From Porphyra umbilicalis (Eukaryota; Rhodophyta; Bangiophyceae; Bangiales; Bangiaceae), in assembly GCA_002049455.2 (NCBI GenBank), contig KV919099.1, forward strand, positions 1 through 64,000: a DNA stretch of 64,000 bases. The letters are read 5' to 3'. The translations under genes and the position numbers were made by a program. How positions within the stretch are numbered: position 1 is the first letter of the stretch; the number at the start of each line of letters is the position of its first letter. Shown here piece by piece: positions 23,195-33,609 of the stretch. The notes beneath the pieces are model-generated. The model was given only the letters and a program-made list of their open reading frames with translations. It was not told where the DNA came from and made no database searches.

Positions 23195-23342
23195 GGCGAG
23201 CTCGTTTCCGCCGCCAAGGGCGCCTTGGGCGACGCCCATGGAGGGCCCCACTTCCCCTTGTGGCACCGCCTGTGGTTGGTCGAGGTGGAGGAGGCGCTGT
23301 GGCGGGCGGCGCCGGGCGTGGCCATCCCGTACTGTACGTTGG
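23195..23342 (+). pseudogene. Tyrosinase-type copper-A domain fragment
   Basis: This frame reads DAHGGPHFPLWHRLWLVEVE. It satisfies the tyrosinase CuA signature H-x(4,5)-F-[LIVMFTP]-x-[FW]-H-R-x(2)-[LVMT]-x(3)-E, giving two copper ligands and the FxxWHR core. EALWRAAPGVAIPY follows, where tyrosinases read PGVxLPYW, then a GTGAGC that could be a donor at 23343. Upstream in the same frame a TGA at 23192-23194 separates it from a stretch resembling the pre-CuA helix (SLSVAERAALRHA). No CuB motif (HxxxH...HH) was found downstream in the window. It is either a broken copy or an exon of a gene whose other exons I cannot place. Tyrosinases oxidise phenols. Confidence 0.6.
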
Positions 23343-25463
23343 GTGAGCAGGCGGTGAGAGGGGACGCGCTGGACTCGGAGGGTTCGAGCGGCAGGCCCTC
23401 GGTGCACGGGCGGGCGGCTGGGCGGCGCGAATGCGCGCGGTACTGATGGGGTGCGGTCGTTTGACTGCATCGCGCGTTCCTCAACGACACATCCTGTTTG
23501 GTGCGGGACTGTCGCGCGCTTGTTCTCGCTCAATGTCGCCCCCGTGTGCACTTTGGTGCCCTGCTTTCTTTCTGCTGTTCGCCTGTCTGCCTGTTTTTCT
23601 TCGTCGTTCTCGGATGACCTGCTCGCCTGCTTTCGGCCGTCGGTTTGCTCCCCGACCGCGGCTTTTGTTTTTGATTTTTTCCGAACTGTGAAAACCAACT
23701 CACAGGGCCATGGACGCCCGACGGAGTCACCGCTGCGCCATCCCCTGTCATTGACCCATCCTTCCTCTGGGGTGCTATTCGTACTGGCAGCGTGCTCTGC
23801 TCACCGGGGTGCTTCTTTGTGCTGTGGCGGTTCGAGGCGAGCGTCTCTGGCAGGGCGACCGTGGTTGTTGGCGCAGCAGGCGTTGGTGCCATGCTCGTGG
23901 GCGGCCGCGACGAGTTTTCGTCTTTCCAGGCGGTGGCAACGGAGCTGGAATAGTCAGTAGGCCCTGTGCACCTCGGCGTGGGTAGGGTGCTGGCCGACAA
24001 TGGGGACGCTGGGCTTATGGTACGTCGCCGTGTGCTCGCATGTTTGTGTGGAGACAACCGCGTGGGCGTCCTTCACATGGTACAAAAGAATTTTCCGCTT
24101 CACATTGGGTTGGCCGATGTGGTGCGTGGCTACTTCTTGCGAAGCAGCTGGACCGGTGATGAGGGCACCGGCAACACGCTGTCGCATGGTTTCCTTTTGG
24201 TCTGGAAGATGGCGAAGCCCTGGTTGTTCCCTCTGAGGTGCTGTTTGCGGGCTCGTTGGACCGTGGTTGCATGTGGTGCCGATAGGCCCTCGCGAGCCAT
24301 GCTCGCCTTCGCCCTGTGCAGAGCGCGGCCCTGTCGTCGGCCAGATATCCCCTTTTCTACGTCCATACCAGTGGCATGGGGCAGCCATGATGGACGACCG
24401 CCGGCGTCTACGTGTCTAGCCCCGGTGACGTCCCTGTGTCTGTCGCCTTCGACCTGCCGCGTATCGGTGTCCGCTGTCTGAAGTCCCGTGTCCAGCTTTT
24501 TCCATCTGACATCTTTGTTTTTTAAACCTAGCACGGGATGGGATAAGGGCGCGTGGGGAGGAGCGGGAGGAGCTCCTCTTGCACCATCCAAGCATCTGGG
24601 TTGCCTGCCCCTTCAGGAAGTTCTGTCCACAGCGCTGCCAGTGTTCCATTTGTCGTTGGAGGCTGACACTGCCCTCCAGCTGGGTAGCCGTGTGTCGTTG
24701 ACGCAGACCGTCATGGCGCGGAGTCACTGGAGCGTGTCAGCACTACGTTGCGTTGAGCGCGCCCACCCGTGGCCCTACACGGGATACTGTAAAACTCCGG
24801 TCTGTGGATGAATTCGTGGGGCCTCCGAGGCAATGGTAGAAGGCGCCATTCTCTCCGTGCGCAGACCGCCGACAGCCTCAGCACCGCGGGCAGGCCAAGA
24901 CCGTAGCGCCGACTGCGACAAGTGGGCAGCCAGGGGCGCACGCCTGGAGGTGCTGGCTGACAGCGCGTGGCCAGGGGACAGGGCCACGGCGCCCTGATGG
25001 GATCGACCCGCGGGAGCCTCGTTGGTTGCTGGCCTCGCGTTTGTGCGAGTGCTGCAGTTGCTCTGGTTTCAGCACGATCATCCTGGCTTGCTTGCAGCGA
25101 CAGTCTGTATCCGCTGACATAGCACCTTTGCGCACTCTGTAGCCCACCTCAATCTCAAAAACATTTAACAGTCTGACGGCTATTTCCTCGCTTCTCAGAG
25201 GATACTGTATGACGAATGCGGTGCCTTCTGGACGCCGTCAGCGCACGGAGCCATCTCGTACGCCCTCAGTCGAGGAGTTTGTAGCTCCCGACAAGGAACG
25301 GTAGCCACCTTGACGAAGTGTCAACCTCTCCTACCATTCTCAAGAATTCGAACCACTCCAGCGACTCTGAACCACTTTCCTAAAATGCTATGCGCGATCT
25401 CTGAACTCCCCATCAGCCGGAAGCTGAATGTCTGCATCGCAGAGATTGTTGGGCAGGGTTGCG
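23343..25463. other. Gene-poor, lower-GC region
   Basis: Several medium-length frames on both strands (minus 24057-23530, minus 24388-23954, plus 23966-24481) have mixed composition, but none matches a known family and none has convincing splice continuity. A poly-T/pyrimidine stretch is present near 23650-23690. No repeats were identified. Confidence 0.35.
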
Positions 25464-25537
25464 TGGGTTTGCAAACCCACCAAATTTGGTGAACCATCGG
25501 ATGGTTCAATGAATCAGGTATAGTTCAAACTTTGAAC
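25464..25537. repeat. Cluster of four short palindromes
   Basis: Back to back: TGGGTTTGCAAACCCA (25464-25479), ACCAAATTTGGT (25479-25490), TGAACCAT-CGG-ATGGTTCA (25490-25508) and GTTCAAA-C-TTTGAAC (25523-25537). The first two are perfect palindromes and the last two have perfect arms. The cluster sits just 3' of the UFL1-like gene's open frame. It may be a regulatory or recombination site, or the remnant of a small palindromic insertion. Confidence 0.6.
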
Positions 25538-26578
25538 CGACCAAACGTAAACGGACTTCTTGAACTTCAGGATGCTGAGCCTCCACCGAATGTGGATTTT
25601 CTCGTCGCTGTCACGCGTACACCTCGCACAAGTCTCCCACCAACGCCCGCGGCGGCACCCCCCCCCCCCCTCTGGCAGCTCTGCCAACGCCACGTACCTC
25701 GCCGCCGCGTACGCCGCGGCGGCGGTCGCGACGCGCGCCGCCGTCCACGCGATTAGCACCCACACCCCCCCCCCCCCAAGGCGCCCCTCCCCCCGCTCCG
25801 CCGCCGCCGCCGCGGCGGCGGTTACCGCCCGCGGCGGCACACGCACGGCAGCCGCCACCGCGCGCAGACCCGTCGGTGTGGCAACGCCGCGCAGGGCGCC
25901 GCGGGCGGCGGCGGCGTGCCGCCCCGCCCGGGCGCCGCTCGTCAAGACGCCGCCGGCGAGGCGGTAGGTGCCTCCCGCGCCGCCGAGGCGCCCCCCACCC
26001 GCCACCAGCGCCGCTGTGAGCGCGTCGTCGAGGGCGGCGGCAGGCACATTGGTGGCGGCGGCGAGCGACGCGACGGTCGCCTCGCCGACGGCGGCGCCGT
26101 CGACGGCCGTCGCCGCGTCGGCGACCGCGTCGGCCATGGCGGCGGCGGACATCACGCCTCCCCCGCGGCCGGGGAGGAGGGTTCCCCTCGACGCTGCGAG
26201 AGCGGCGGGCACCGCTGCCGCATCCGCGCCCGCGTCAACGCCGACGGCCGCCGCGAGGTCCGCCACGCCTGCCCGGCGGGCGGCAGTGGCCGCCGTCGCC
26301 ACAGCGGCCGCGAGGCCATCGAGCGTGTAGAGCGCGCCGCGGGAAATGGTGGGCGTTAGCCGGGGGAGGCGCCCGGTGGTGGTCAGGTGTGCGAGGAGGG
26401 GCAGGGCGGTCGCTGTGGAGATGCGGGGGCGGTACCCGGTGGAGGGCGGGGGGGGCCAGTGGGACGAGCGCCCGCTTGGGATGAGGGGACAGGGGGGGCA
26501 GGGCGGGCAGGCGGGGGCAGGGGGGGGGGCTTGAGCAGCTTCGAGCGCCGCCCGCAGGGCAGCGACCGAGGCCGCCAT
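25514..26578 (-). CDS. UFL1-like N-terminal domain protein, apparently shortened
   Basis: The ATG at 26578 starts MAASVAALRAALEAAQ. About 300 residues follow the order of the N-terminal region of UFL1, the UFM1 ligase that works at the ER with DDRGK1. Blocks are LLAHLTTTGRLPRL, GALYTLDGLAAAV, RRAGVADLAAAVGVD (UFL1: GRVNIVDLQQVINVD), VASLAAATNVPAAALDDAL and TYRLAGGVLTSGARAGRHAA (UFL1: GVIFTEAFVARHKARIRGL). A hydrophobic helix (VLIAWTAARVATAAAAYAAA) comes next, after a C run on the plus strand (about 25767-25780) that makes its frame uncertain. A strong donor GAG|GTACGT at 25698/25697 suggests splicing to an exon I cannot find. The long central and C-terminal parts of UFL1 are absent. Homology rests on pattern, not on a search. 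Confidence 0.5.
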   Translation of the reverse strand: MAASVAALRAALEAAQAPPPAPACPPCPPCPLIPSGRSSHWPPPPSTGYRPRISTATALPLLAHLTTTGRLPRLTPTISRGALYTLDGLAAAVATAATAARRAGVADLAAAVGVDAGADAAAVPAALAASRGTLLPGRGGGVMSAAAMADAVADAATAVDGAAVGEATVASLAAATNVPAAALDDALTAALVAGGGRLGGAGGTYRLAGGVLTSGARAGRHAAAARGALRGVATPTGLRAVAAAVRVPPRAVTAAAAAAAERGEGRLGGGGVWVLIAWTAARVATAAAAYAAARYVALAELPEGGGGCRRGRWWETCARCTRDSDEKIHIRWRLSILKFKKSVYVWSVQSLNYT

Positions 26579-28140
26579 GGCGGCAGCGGGCGGCCACGCC
26601 GCACCGCCACGGTGCTTAGGCAAGACGCCCTTGAGTCGGGCCGAGGGTGAGACAGACCAAAATGCGGGGAAGAAAAACAACAAAGAGGGCCACTGGTACG
26701 TAGTGGAGATGAACGTGGCGGAGAGGAAGACAACGGTGCGGCTGGGGACGGGGGCGGACGGAGGTTGGGGAGAGTCAAAGAGAGTGCATGCGGCCGCAGC
26801 GGCTGCAAAAGCGGCAGCCCGTCTCGCGCATGAGCAAGCGACCCGGCGTGCAGCGGAGGGCGACCTCGGTGTCTGGTGGCAGGTGCACTGGCAAGCCAAG
26901 AACTACAGCACAGTCCCGGCCGTATAGTTTTACTGAAAACGCGTTCGCGGAAATACCCTGGACTTGTTTACAACGTGCGAAGCAGCCGCCGACGACCAGC
27001 CCACGCGAACCACCCCCCTCGCGCGGCCGCGCATCCTCGGCAAACAAGCCACCGCCAACAAGCACCGCCGCCGCCGCCGCCCACGCCGCCGCCGTCACCG
27101 CCGCGCCTCCCCCCCCCAGCCACAAGCAGACGAATACCCTCGCACCTCCAGACGTGCACACCGCCGCCGGCCTGCCGTCGCACCCGTCCCGGTCGCCACG
27201 GCCGCGGCCGTTGGGCGCCGCCGCCGCTGCCGCAGGCAGGCCGCCGTCGAACTCCGCGCCGCCGCCCCCCGCCGGCGCGTCGGCGGCGGTGCGCACGCCC
27301 GCTAGCGGCGGCAGCGGCGACGGTCGGGCCATGGACCACAGCCCGCCGCCGCCGCCGCCGCCGTCGCAGCCACCACCCGTCGCAGTCGCGGCGATGGCGG
27401 GCGCGACAGCGGCGGCAGCCGCGGCAGGGGAGGCGGCGGTGGCGCTGCCGGCGCCGTTCCCCGCTCCCAACGTCGGCGGAGCTCGTCCCCCGTCAGACAG
27501 TGGCGGGGGCGAGGAGTGGGGGGGCATCACAACCGGCGGGGCCGCCGTCAACGCTGCCGCCGCGTCGGCGCGGGGGCGCGCGGGGGGGTGGGTGGGGCTG
27601 GTCGCCTCGTCGGCGCGACGGCCGACCGCGCGCCGGCTGTGTTGGTCGCGGGCGGTCGCGCACCGACGCGCGCGCGGGGGGTGTGTCGGGCGTGTGCGGC
27701 CGCCGCGGTGGTGACCCCGACGACTGCGGTGGTGCGGCCGTCGGCAGCTCCCGCCGGCCGTCCGGGAGCCCTCTCCTCCAGGACGATGGGTCGCGAGCGT
27801 CTGCTTGAAAATTCGAACAGAATGTGCCTTGGTTGTCCCGTGAAGCGACATCGCCGGACTTAACCACAAAATACAGTCCACGCGTCTGACCAGATCGACG
27901 TTTCCGGGGGTCTGAACGCACCACCCTCATTCTGAGGCAACTGACCCGGACATCCTACGAAAAGCGACGTACGGCGTCCGTATGACCGCGGCTGACATGC
28001 TACAAACGAGAAAAGCTACAGAAAGTGCTGGACACATGTTGTGCACCGAACCATGCCCAAAGGACCCGCAGCAGTGATCGATACACTGCGTACCGCCCGA
28101 AAAGGTGTGCACACGGGGCCAACCCGAAGTACTCCCGCGC
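26579..28140. other. GC-rich region 5' of the UFL1-like gene; no supported gene
   Basis: Low-complexity frames occupy both strands. On the plus strand one begins with an ATG at 27331 and is Ala/Pro-rich ([20 protein letters not shown]). On the minus strand one runs through 27339-26775 and ends in a Cys-containing tail (CRFCSRCGRM). Neither has a recognisable domain, and they overlap each other. Confidence 0.35.
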
Positions 28141-30618
28141 GTGCACTGGAGAAAAAAAAAAGTTATGTGTGTGACCCCATGCGCATGTTGATAAGTACCC
28201 TAGACTAAAGTCCAGGGAAATTTAATGTAAATACAGAACGTGCCATGTTACATTCTACCAGAATCATCCGGCCTTCTTGTGAATCGGGTAGAATTCGGTC
28301 CAGGTTTAGTAAACCAAACCAAACGCTGACAACGCTGTTGTTGGGATTGGATCACCGCTGCACATCGACGCTCATATCCAGTTCTTTGAAGGTGTTACAG
28401 TTGGCCATTGGACGATCTCTTGTGGATGCAAAAAGCATGATGCAGTACGATGGCTCAGTGACATTGGCTGGCAGCGTCGGTGACAGGGGACCGCTGCCAA
28501 GACAGCAATGTCTGACTTCGCGTCGAGGACGGGCCGGTGCGCGACGAATCTGAACGACTCAGTTTCCGAGGCAGTCCGTGGCCGTCACCAGACACTGGAA
28601 TGTACAGTTCGAAAATGGGGTCCCCCGTCTCGGCAGGCGTCGACCGCCCCACCGAGCACAACGGCAATGGAATGGGGAATGGGCAGTCTTAAGCAGGCGG
28701 ACCACATGCAAATAAAGAAGTACCCAGGAAGAGGTCCATACGCCCCTTCCTGCAAAACACGCAGAAGATGCGGACAGAATAAGAGCTTGATTCATCGCCC
28801 CCGTTTGACGTTCTCACTCGCGCAGTCGCGGCAAGCTCAGCTGGCGCCCAGACGAGCTTCACGTGTGTACAGTACGTATCAGACGAAAAACAGGGCCGCC
28901 AGCCGCTACTACACTGGTAGTCCAAAAGCGCCAATCCTGACGAGGAAACGAGCGCGCTGGCGGCCGCCTTACGTCATGTTCGGGTCACTCGGCGGCAGCG
29001 CAGGTCGACCATCAGGGCCCTCGAGCGAGCACAGACCACGAGCTATACGGTTCTCAACGACAACCACCCACTCCCGGGCCCGGCGGTCTGGCCCGTGTCC
29101 TCCCGCATCGTTTCGCGTGGCGGCCCGCACGGGGCCGCCTGCGTGGGGTGTCAGGAGGGTGACCATCTGTGTCCTCCAGTCGCCTGGATGGCACGTGGCT
29201 GTCTGCCTACCAAAACAACCAGGTCCGGCGGGTCCGGATGAGGCGTGCCAGGACGTGACAGAACTTCGAATGTCCAGCACCCCAGAGAGCTCTTTTCCCA
29301 AGCCTCCACGCGTCCAAGTACTGGATCTGACGTTTCTCGCGTCGCATACCATTGGTCAAGCGAGCGCCGCGCCACACAGGGTTTCGGCCGGGCGAGGCCC
29401 TCGGGCGGGGCCAGTTCCAGAGCGTGGGGACCGTGGCGCGTCTCTGTCAGACCCCCCGTTCGAGCACCGTGGGCCTGGGCTCTCCAGGATGCGGATCGTC
29501 GCTAGATCCTGCCCCGGCGAGCTCGGGGCCGTCCCGCCGCGGCACAGGGAGCAGGTTTTGTGCAGACGGCACAGAGGGTGCCTCTGGCAATGTGCTCGAC
29601 GGGCGGGAGCCGCGCTTGGTAGCTACAGAAACCAGGTTGTCGGGGGCCGCCAGGGCAGTGGGAGCGCGGGGGGAACGGCGTTGCCGGGTGGGTGCCGTCG
29701 CGGGTCTGCCGTGGGACCGCGCCCATTCCCACCGCCCGCTCGACAGTTGCTGCACGGGGCGTGCCAAGTCGTGGTGGCGGTCCCCTTCCGACGCGGGTCG
29801 CTGCAGGTCCCGCCCGTCCTTCCATCCGGCGTCTGCGTGACCTCCGGTTCCGTCGTCCAGCAGACCGACTGCCCGAGGTCGGGTGCGGGGCCCCCTGCAA
29901 GGAGCCAAGAGCGCGTGCAGGCTCGACACCGCGCAGACCCGCAGCGCCCGTCGCGCCGACGCTGGCCAGGCCTGTTTTCTCGTCGGGCGAGTGCCTCCCC
30001 TCCCGCCCCCGTCGCCGTGGGGCTCGCCGCCGTGTGGCAGTCTCCCGTCGCACCCTCTTGCCCCGGACGTGTCTCGAGTCTACCGCGCCGCTCGCCTCTT
30101 CCCCTGTCCGTCGCGGGAGACAGCCTCGTCGCATCCACGCCCTATTTCTGACCGTGGTCGCGAGGGCTGGGATCTGGTGCGGATCGCCGGCTGCGACCCA
30201 CTCACCATCGATTGTGTGGCGGCAGCGTCGGCGGCGGCCGCGCGAGCGGGGGCGTGCCGGCCGCGCCACACGTGAGTGCATCGGGACGAGTATCAAGCTC
30301 CTTGCCCAATGTCACGCGCGGCCCTCGACGCCACCCCCTACCGCTGCCCACTCGGTCGCTCGCGAGCGGGGGCCGGCGATCTTCCGGCCGCCGAGTCCCC
30401 CCTGCCGCGCCGGCGGCGGCAGACGCGTTGCCAGTGATCGCGGCTCTGGGGCGGCGGCTGGCGGTGAGCCCGCCCCATTTGAGGCGAGGGGCGGGGCGGG
30501 GCGGGGCGCGGCAACGCTGGCGCAGCGAGCCCCACCGCGCCGACGGCCGCCGAGAGGGGCGGCAGCGGCTCGTTGGTTGCGCCCCGAGCCGTCGCTCCCG
30601 CGGACGCTGCGGCCTGCC
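28141..30618. other. Gene-poor region upstream of the bHLH-GAF gene
   Basis: A low-GC stretch (28140-28300, with an A run at 28152-28161) gives way to mixed sequence. A long plus-strand frame (28508-30151) shows no domain and irregular composition, so I do not call it a gene. The last few hundred bases are the probable promoter and leader of the gene at 30619. Confidence 0.4.
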
Positions 30619-33036
30619 ATGGACCCCGTCAGCACCGCCTGCGGTGGCGGGGCGGCGCCCCCCACGGGCGGACCGCCCCTCGACGGCGCCGACGCGGCGG
30701 CGGTCGGCGTCGGGTTGCCCCACACCGACGGCTTCCTCCACTTTCTCGACTCGCCCGGCGGTGACGCGGCTGCCGCCGCCCTCGGCGTGCCACTGCTGCC
30801 GGCCGTTGACACGTGGGACGCGGGGCTCCTCGACGTGTCGCCGCCACCCCCGCCGGTGCCGCCGTCGAGCGGCTGGGCGCCGCCGTCGGGCGGCTGGGCA
30901 CAACCGTCGGGCGGCTGGGCGGGGCCGTCGAGCGGCGTGGCGCCGCCGCCGGGGCTCTCGGCGGGCGCCCATGACGCGCACCCCCCCGCCTCGCACCCGC
31001 CGGCGGTCGGCAGTGGCGGCGACGGTCGGGCGGGTGTCTGCACCGCGGCGGCGCCCCACTGGACGGGCGCCGCACCGTACTGGGCGTCGCCCGTGTCGGG
31101 GGCCCCCGCCGGCGGCTTTGCGCACGCGATGCACGGGGGCCCCTGGGCGGCCGCCGCCCCCGCTGCCGCGCCACCACCCCCACCAACGGGAGAGGCGGCG
31201 GCGCCGCCGCCCTGGGCGCCCCCGCCGCCGCCGTCAGAGCTCCTCGCCTTGATGGGGTGTGCCGCCCACGGCGGCGGGGCCGGCGGCGGCGGCGCCGACG
31301 CGGCCACCGCCGTCGGCGCGGCGGCGGGGTGGGGCGACCCCCGGTCGGCGGCGGGGTGGGGCGACCCGCGGTCGGCGGCGGGATGGGCCAACCCCCAGTC
31401 GGCGGCGGGGGTGCCCCCGCCGGCCGATGCGGCGGGCGCGGGGCCCCCCCTGCGCACCGTTCCGCATCTGCTGCTGTCGCCGTCGCGGGGCGCGCCGCTG
31501 CCGGCAGACGCGACGGGAGGCGGGTGGCGCGCACTGCCGCCGCCGCCGCCGCCGCCGCCACCGCCGCCGCCGCGGGTGGCGGCGGTCAAGCGCGGGCGCG
31601 GGGCGGTCGCGGCGACGCCGGCGGCGGCGGCGCCACCGCCCAAGCGCCACCGGCGGGCGCCGCCGCCGCCACCGCCGCCGCCGGCGGGGCAGTGGCCGCC
31701 GCCGCCCGCCACCCCGCCGCCCGCGGCCGCCGCTCGCGCGGCGGCGCGCAACGGCCCGCCCGTGGCCGACGCGGTCGCCGCCGCGGCGGGGGCGGTGGCG
31801 GTGGCGCCACCCCCGCCGTGGCCCGCCGACCCGACGCCCGCCGGGAGCGGCGTGAGTGGCACTCGCAGCCGCAGCGGCAGCGCGGATAGCTGGTGGTCGG
31901 CCCCCCCTCCCCTGGGCTTTTTCGTCGCCACGACCGCCGACGGCGGCGGCGGCGGCGGCGGCGGCGCCGACGGCGCGGCGGCGGCGGCGCCCCCCCCCCC
32001 CCCCCCCCCCCCCCGGATCGACATCCCCCCCCGGCGGGCAGGCGCACAACTCGCACACGCGGCGGTGCCGCGCCAAGGTGAATGCCAAGCTTGCGGCGCT
32101 GCGCGCGGTGCTCCCCCCCCCCCCCCCCACGTCGACTTGCGGTTCAAGGCGCAGTTGCTCGATTACGCGGCCGTGTGCCTCCGCGCCGCGTACGCGCGGG
32201 AGGCGGCGCTCCGCGCGGCCGTCGCCACGTCGTCGCCGGCCGCAACGGCGTCGTGGGTGCGCCGCACCGTGGCGAGCAGCGACACCGTGCCGCGGGTGCT
32301 CATGCACTTCATGGCGCTCGTGTGTACGCGCCGGCGGTGGAAGTATGCGGAGATGTGGTTCCCAGAGGGGGGGGCGGGGGGGGGGGCGGGGGGGGGGCGC
32401 CGCCAGGGTGCCGCCTGCGACAACGTCATCGACGACGACGGGCGGGGGCGGAGGACCGGGGGGGGTCCTCACCGCCTCGTCCCCGCTGACGAGCAGCTCG
32501 TCGGCGCTCCGCGGCGCGGTCGGGGCGGCGGGCAGCCCCCCCCCCGCCCCTCCCCCCCCGTCCCCTGCCCCCCCCCCCTTGTCCTCCGCTACGGCCAGTC
32601 CGTCGTGGTCGACGATGACGAGTGGCCCCACCTCCCCGGTGACGCCGAGGCGTCGCCGCCGGCGCCGGCGCCGGCGGCGGGGGCGCCCCCCCGCCCCCCC
32701 AACGGCGCCGGGCGGCTCGCGCACTTTCGCGAAGCGTCCAAAGCGCACACCTTCCCCCCCGGCGTCGGCCTCCCCGCCCGCGTCGCCGCGTCGCTGCGCC
32801 CCGAGTGGGCGGCGGACTTGCCCACCCACCCCGGCTTTGTGCGGGCCCGGCTGGCGGGCGAGTGTGGGCTGTCGGTCGCGCTGGCCGAGCCGCTGCTCGC
32901 GCGCGGGCGCGTGCGCGCCGTCGCCCTGTTTTTCGCCACCGCCCCGCGGCCGTATGACGCGGCGGGGGTGGCGTCCGTGCACGCCATTGCGGGGGTGCTC
33001 GGCAACGCGCTGAGCGAGGCGCAGCTGCCGTCGTGA
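30619..33036 (+). CDS. bHLH-GAF transcription factor
   Basis: The ATG at 30619 (MDPVSTACGGGAAPP) opens a ~450-residue Pro/Gly/Ala-rich region with repeats of SGWAPPSGGWAQPSGGW and, later, GWGDPRSAA units. A bHLH follows. Basic region and helix 1 (HTRRCRAKVNAKLAALRAVL, about 32055-32115) and helix 2 (FKAQLLDYAAVCLRAAY, about 32143) lie in different frames on either side of C runs at 31989-32014 and 32115-32128, which I read as run-length errors. A GAF-like domain ends the protein: RRRWKYAEMWFP (about 32331), then FPPGVGLPARVAASLRPEW, VALAEPLLARGRVRAVALFF and ASVHAIAGVLGNAL. bHLH proteins bind E-box DNA as dimers; a GAF domain suggests ligand or redox sensing. Stop at 33034-33036. Confidence 0.72.
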   Translation: MDPVSTACGGGAAPPTGGPPLDGADAAAVGVGLPHTDGFLHFLDSPGGDAAAAALGVPLLPAVDTWDAGLLDVSPPPPPVPPSSGWAPPSGGWAQPSGGWAGPSSGVAPPPGLSAGAHDAHPPASHPPAVGSGGDGRAGVCTAAAPHWTGAAPYWASPVSGAPAGGFAHAMHGGPWAAAAPAAAPPPPPTGEAAAPPPWAPPPPPSELLALMGCAAHGGGAGGGGADAATAVGAAAGWGDPRSAAGWGDPRSAAGWANPQSAAGVPPPADAAGAGPPLRTVPHLLLSPSRGAPLPADATGGGWRALPPPPPPPPPPPPRVAAVKRGRGAVAATPAAAAPPPKRHRRAPPPPPPPPAGQWPPPPATPPPAAAARAAARNGPPVADAVAAAAGAVAVAPPPPWPADPTPAGSGVSGTRSRSGSADSWWSAPPPLGFFVATTADGGGGGGGGADGAAAAAPPPPPPPPRIDIPPRRAGAQLAHAAVPRQGECQACGAARGAPPPPPHVDLRFKAQLLDYAAVCLRAAYAREAALRAAVATSSPAATASWVRRTVASSDTVPRVLMHFMALVCTRRRWKYAEMWFPEGGAGGGAGGGRRQGAACDNVIDDDGRGRRTGGGPHRLVPADEQLVGAPRRGRGGGQPPPRPSPPVPCPPPLVLRYGQSVVVDDDEWPHLPGDAEASPPAPAPAAGAPPRPPNGAGRLAHFREASKAHTFPPGVGLPARVAASLRPEWAADLPTHPGFVRARLAGECGLSVALAEPLLARGRVRAVALFFATAPRPYDAAGVASVHAIAGVLGNALSEAQLPS

Positions 33037-33568
33037 GGGGGGGGCGCTCTCTGGGGGGGGGGCACGTGGGGGGGGGGGGGCGGTGGGGGCGCTGGTGGGC
33101 ACGTGGCGTGCGGGGCCGCGTGGACGGCAGCGGCGCCAGTGTTGGCGGTGCGGGCGCCACACCGCGGCGGTACGCGGCACGACTGGCGGCGGCCGGCAGC
33201 GCCGCCCGACGGGGATGTGGGGGGGGCGGGGGAAGGGCGGGACGCGGGGGTGCCGTCGACACGGGCGGCCGCCCGCCGCGTCGACAATGGCCGCCGCGGT
33301 GGCTGCGCCGGTGGGGGCTGCGACCGCTGACGCCGCGCCACGGCACCGCCGAGACGGCCCGACGCGCCGCCCGACGCGCGCCGTCGGCGCGCGCCGGCGG
33401 GGGCGGGGACCCCGCCGACCCGCTCGCACCGCGTCGGCAGCAGCCCCGCGTGGGCGGCGGCCCCCGTGTGGGGGACGGGTCGCTCGCGGCGCGCCAGTCG
33501 CCGCCGTCCCCCCTGCCTCTCGCCACTGCCGTACGGCACACTCGGTGGGGGGCGCGGGGGTGCCGGCT

Positions 33569-33609
<41 letters not shown>

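Noticed and set aside
31989-32128. Programmed frameshifting in the bHLH-GAF gene
   Set aside because: The two shifts cancel and both sit in very long C runs. Run-length error explains them without a special mechanism.
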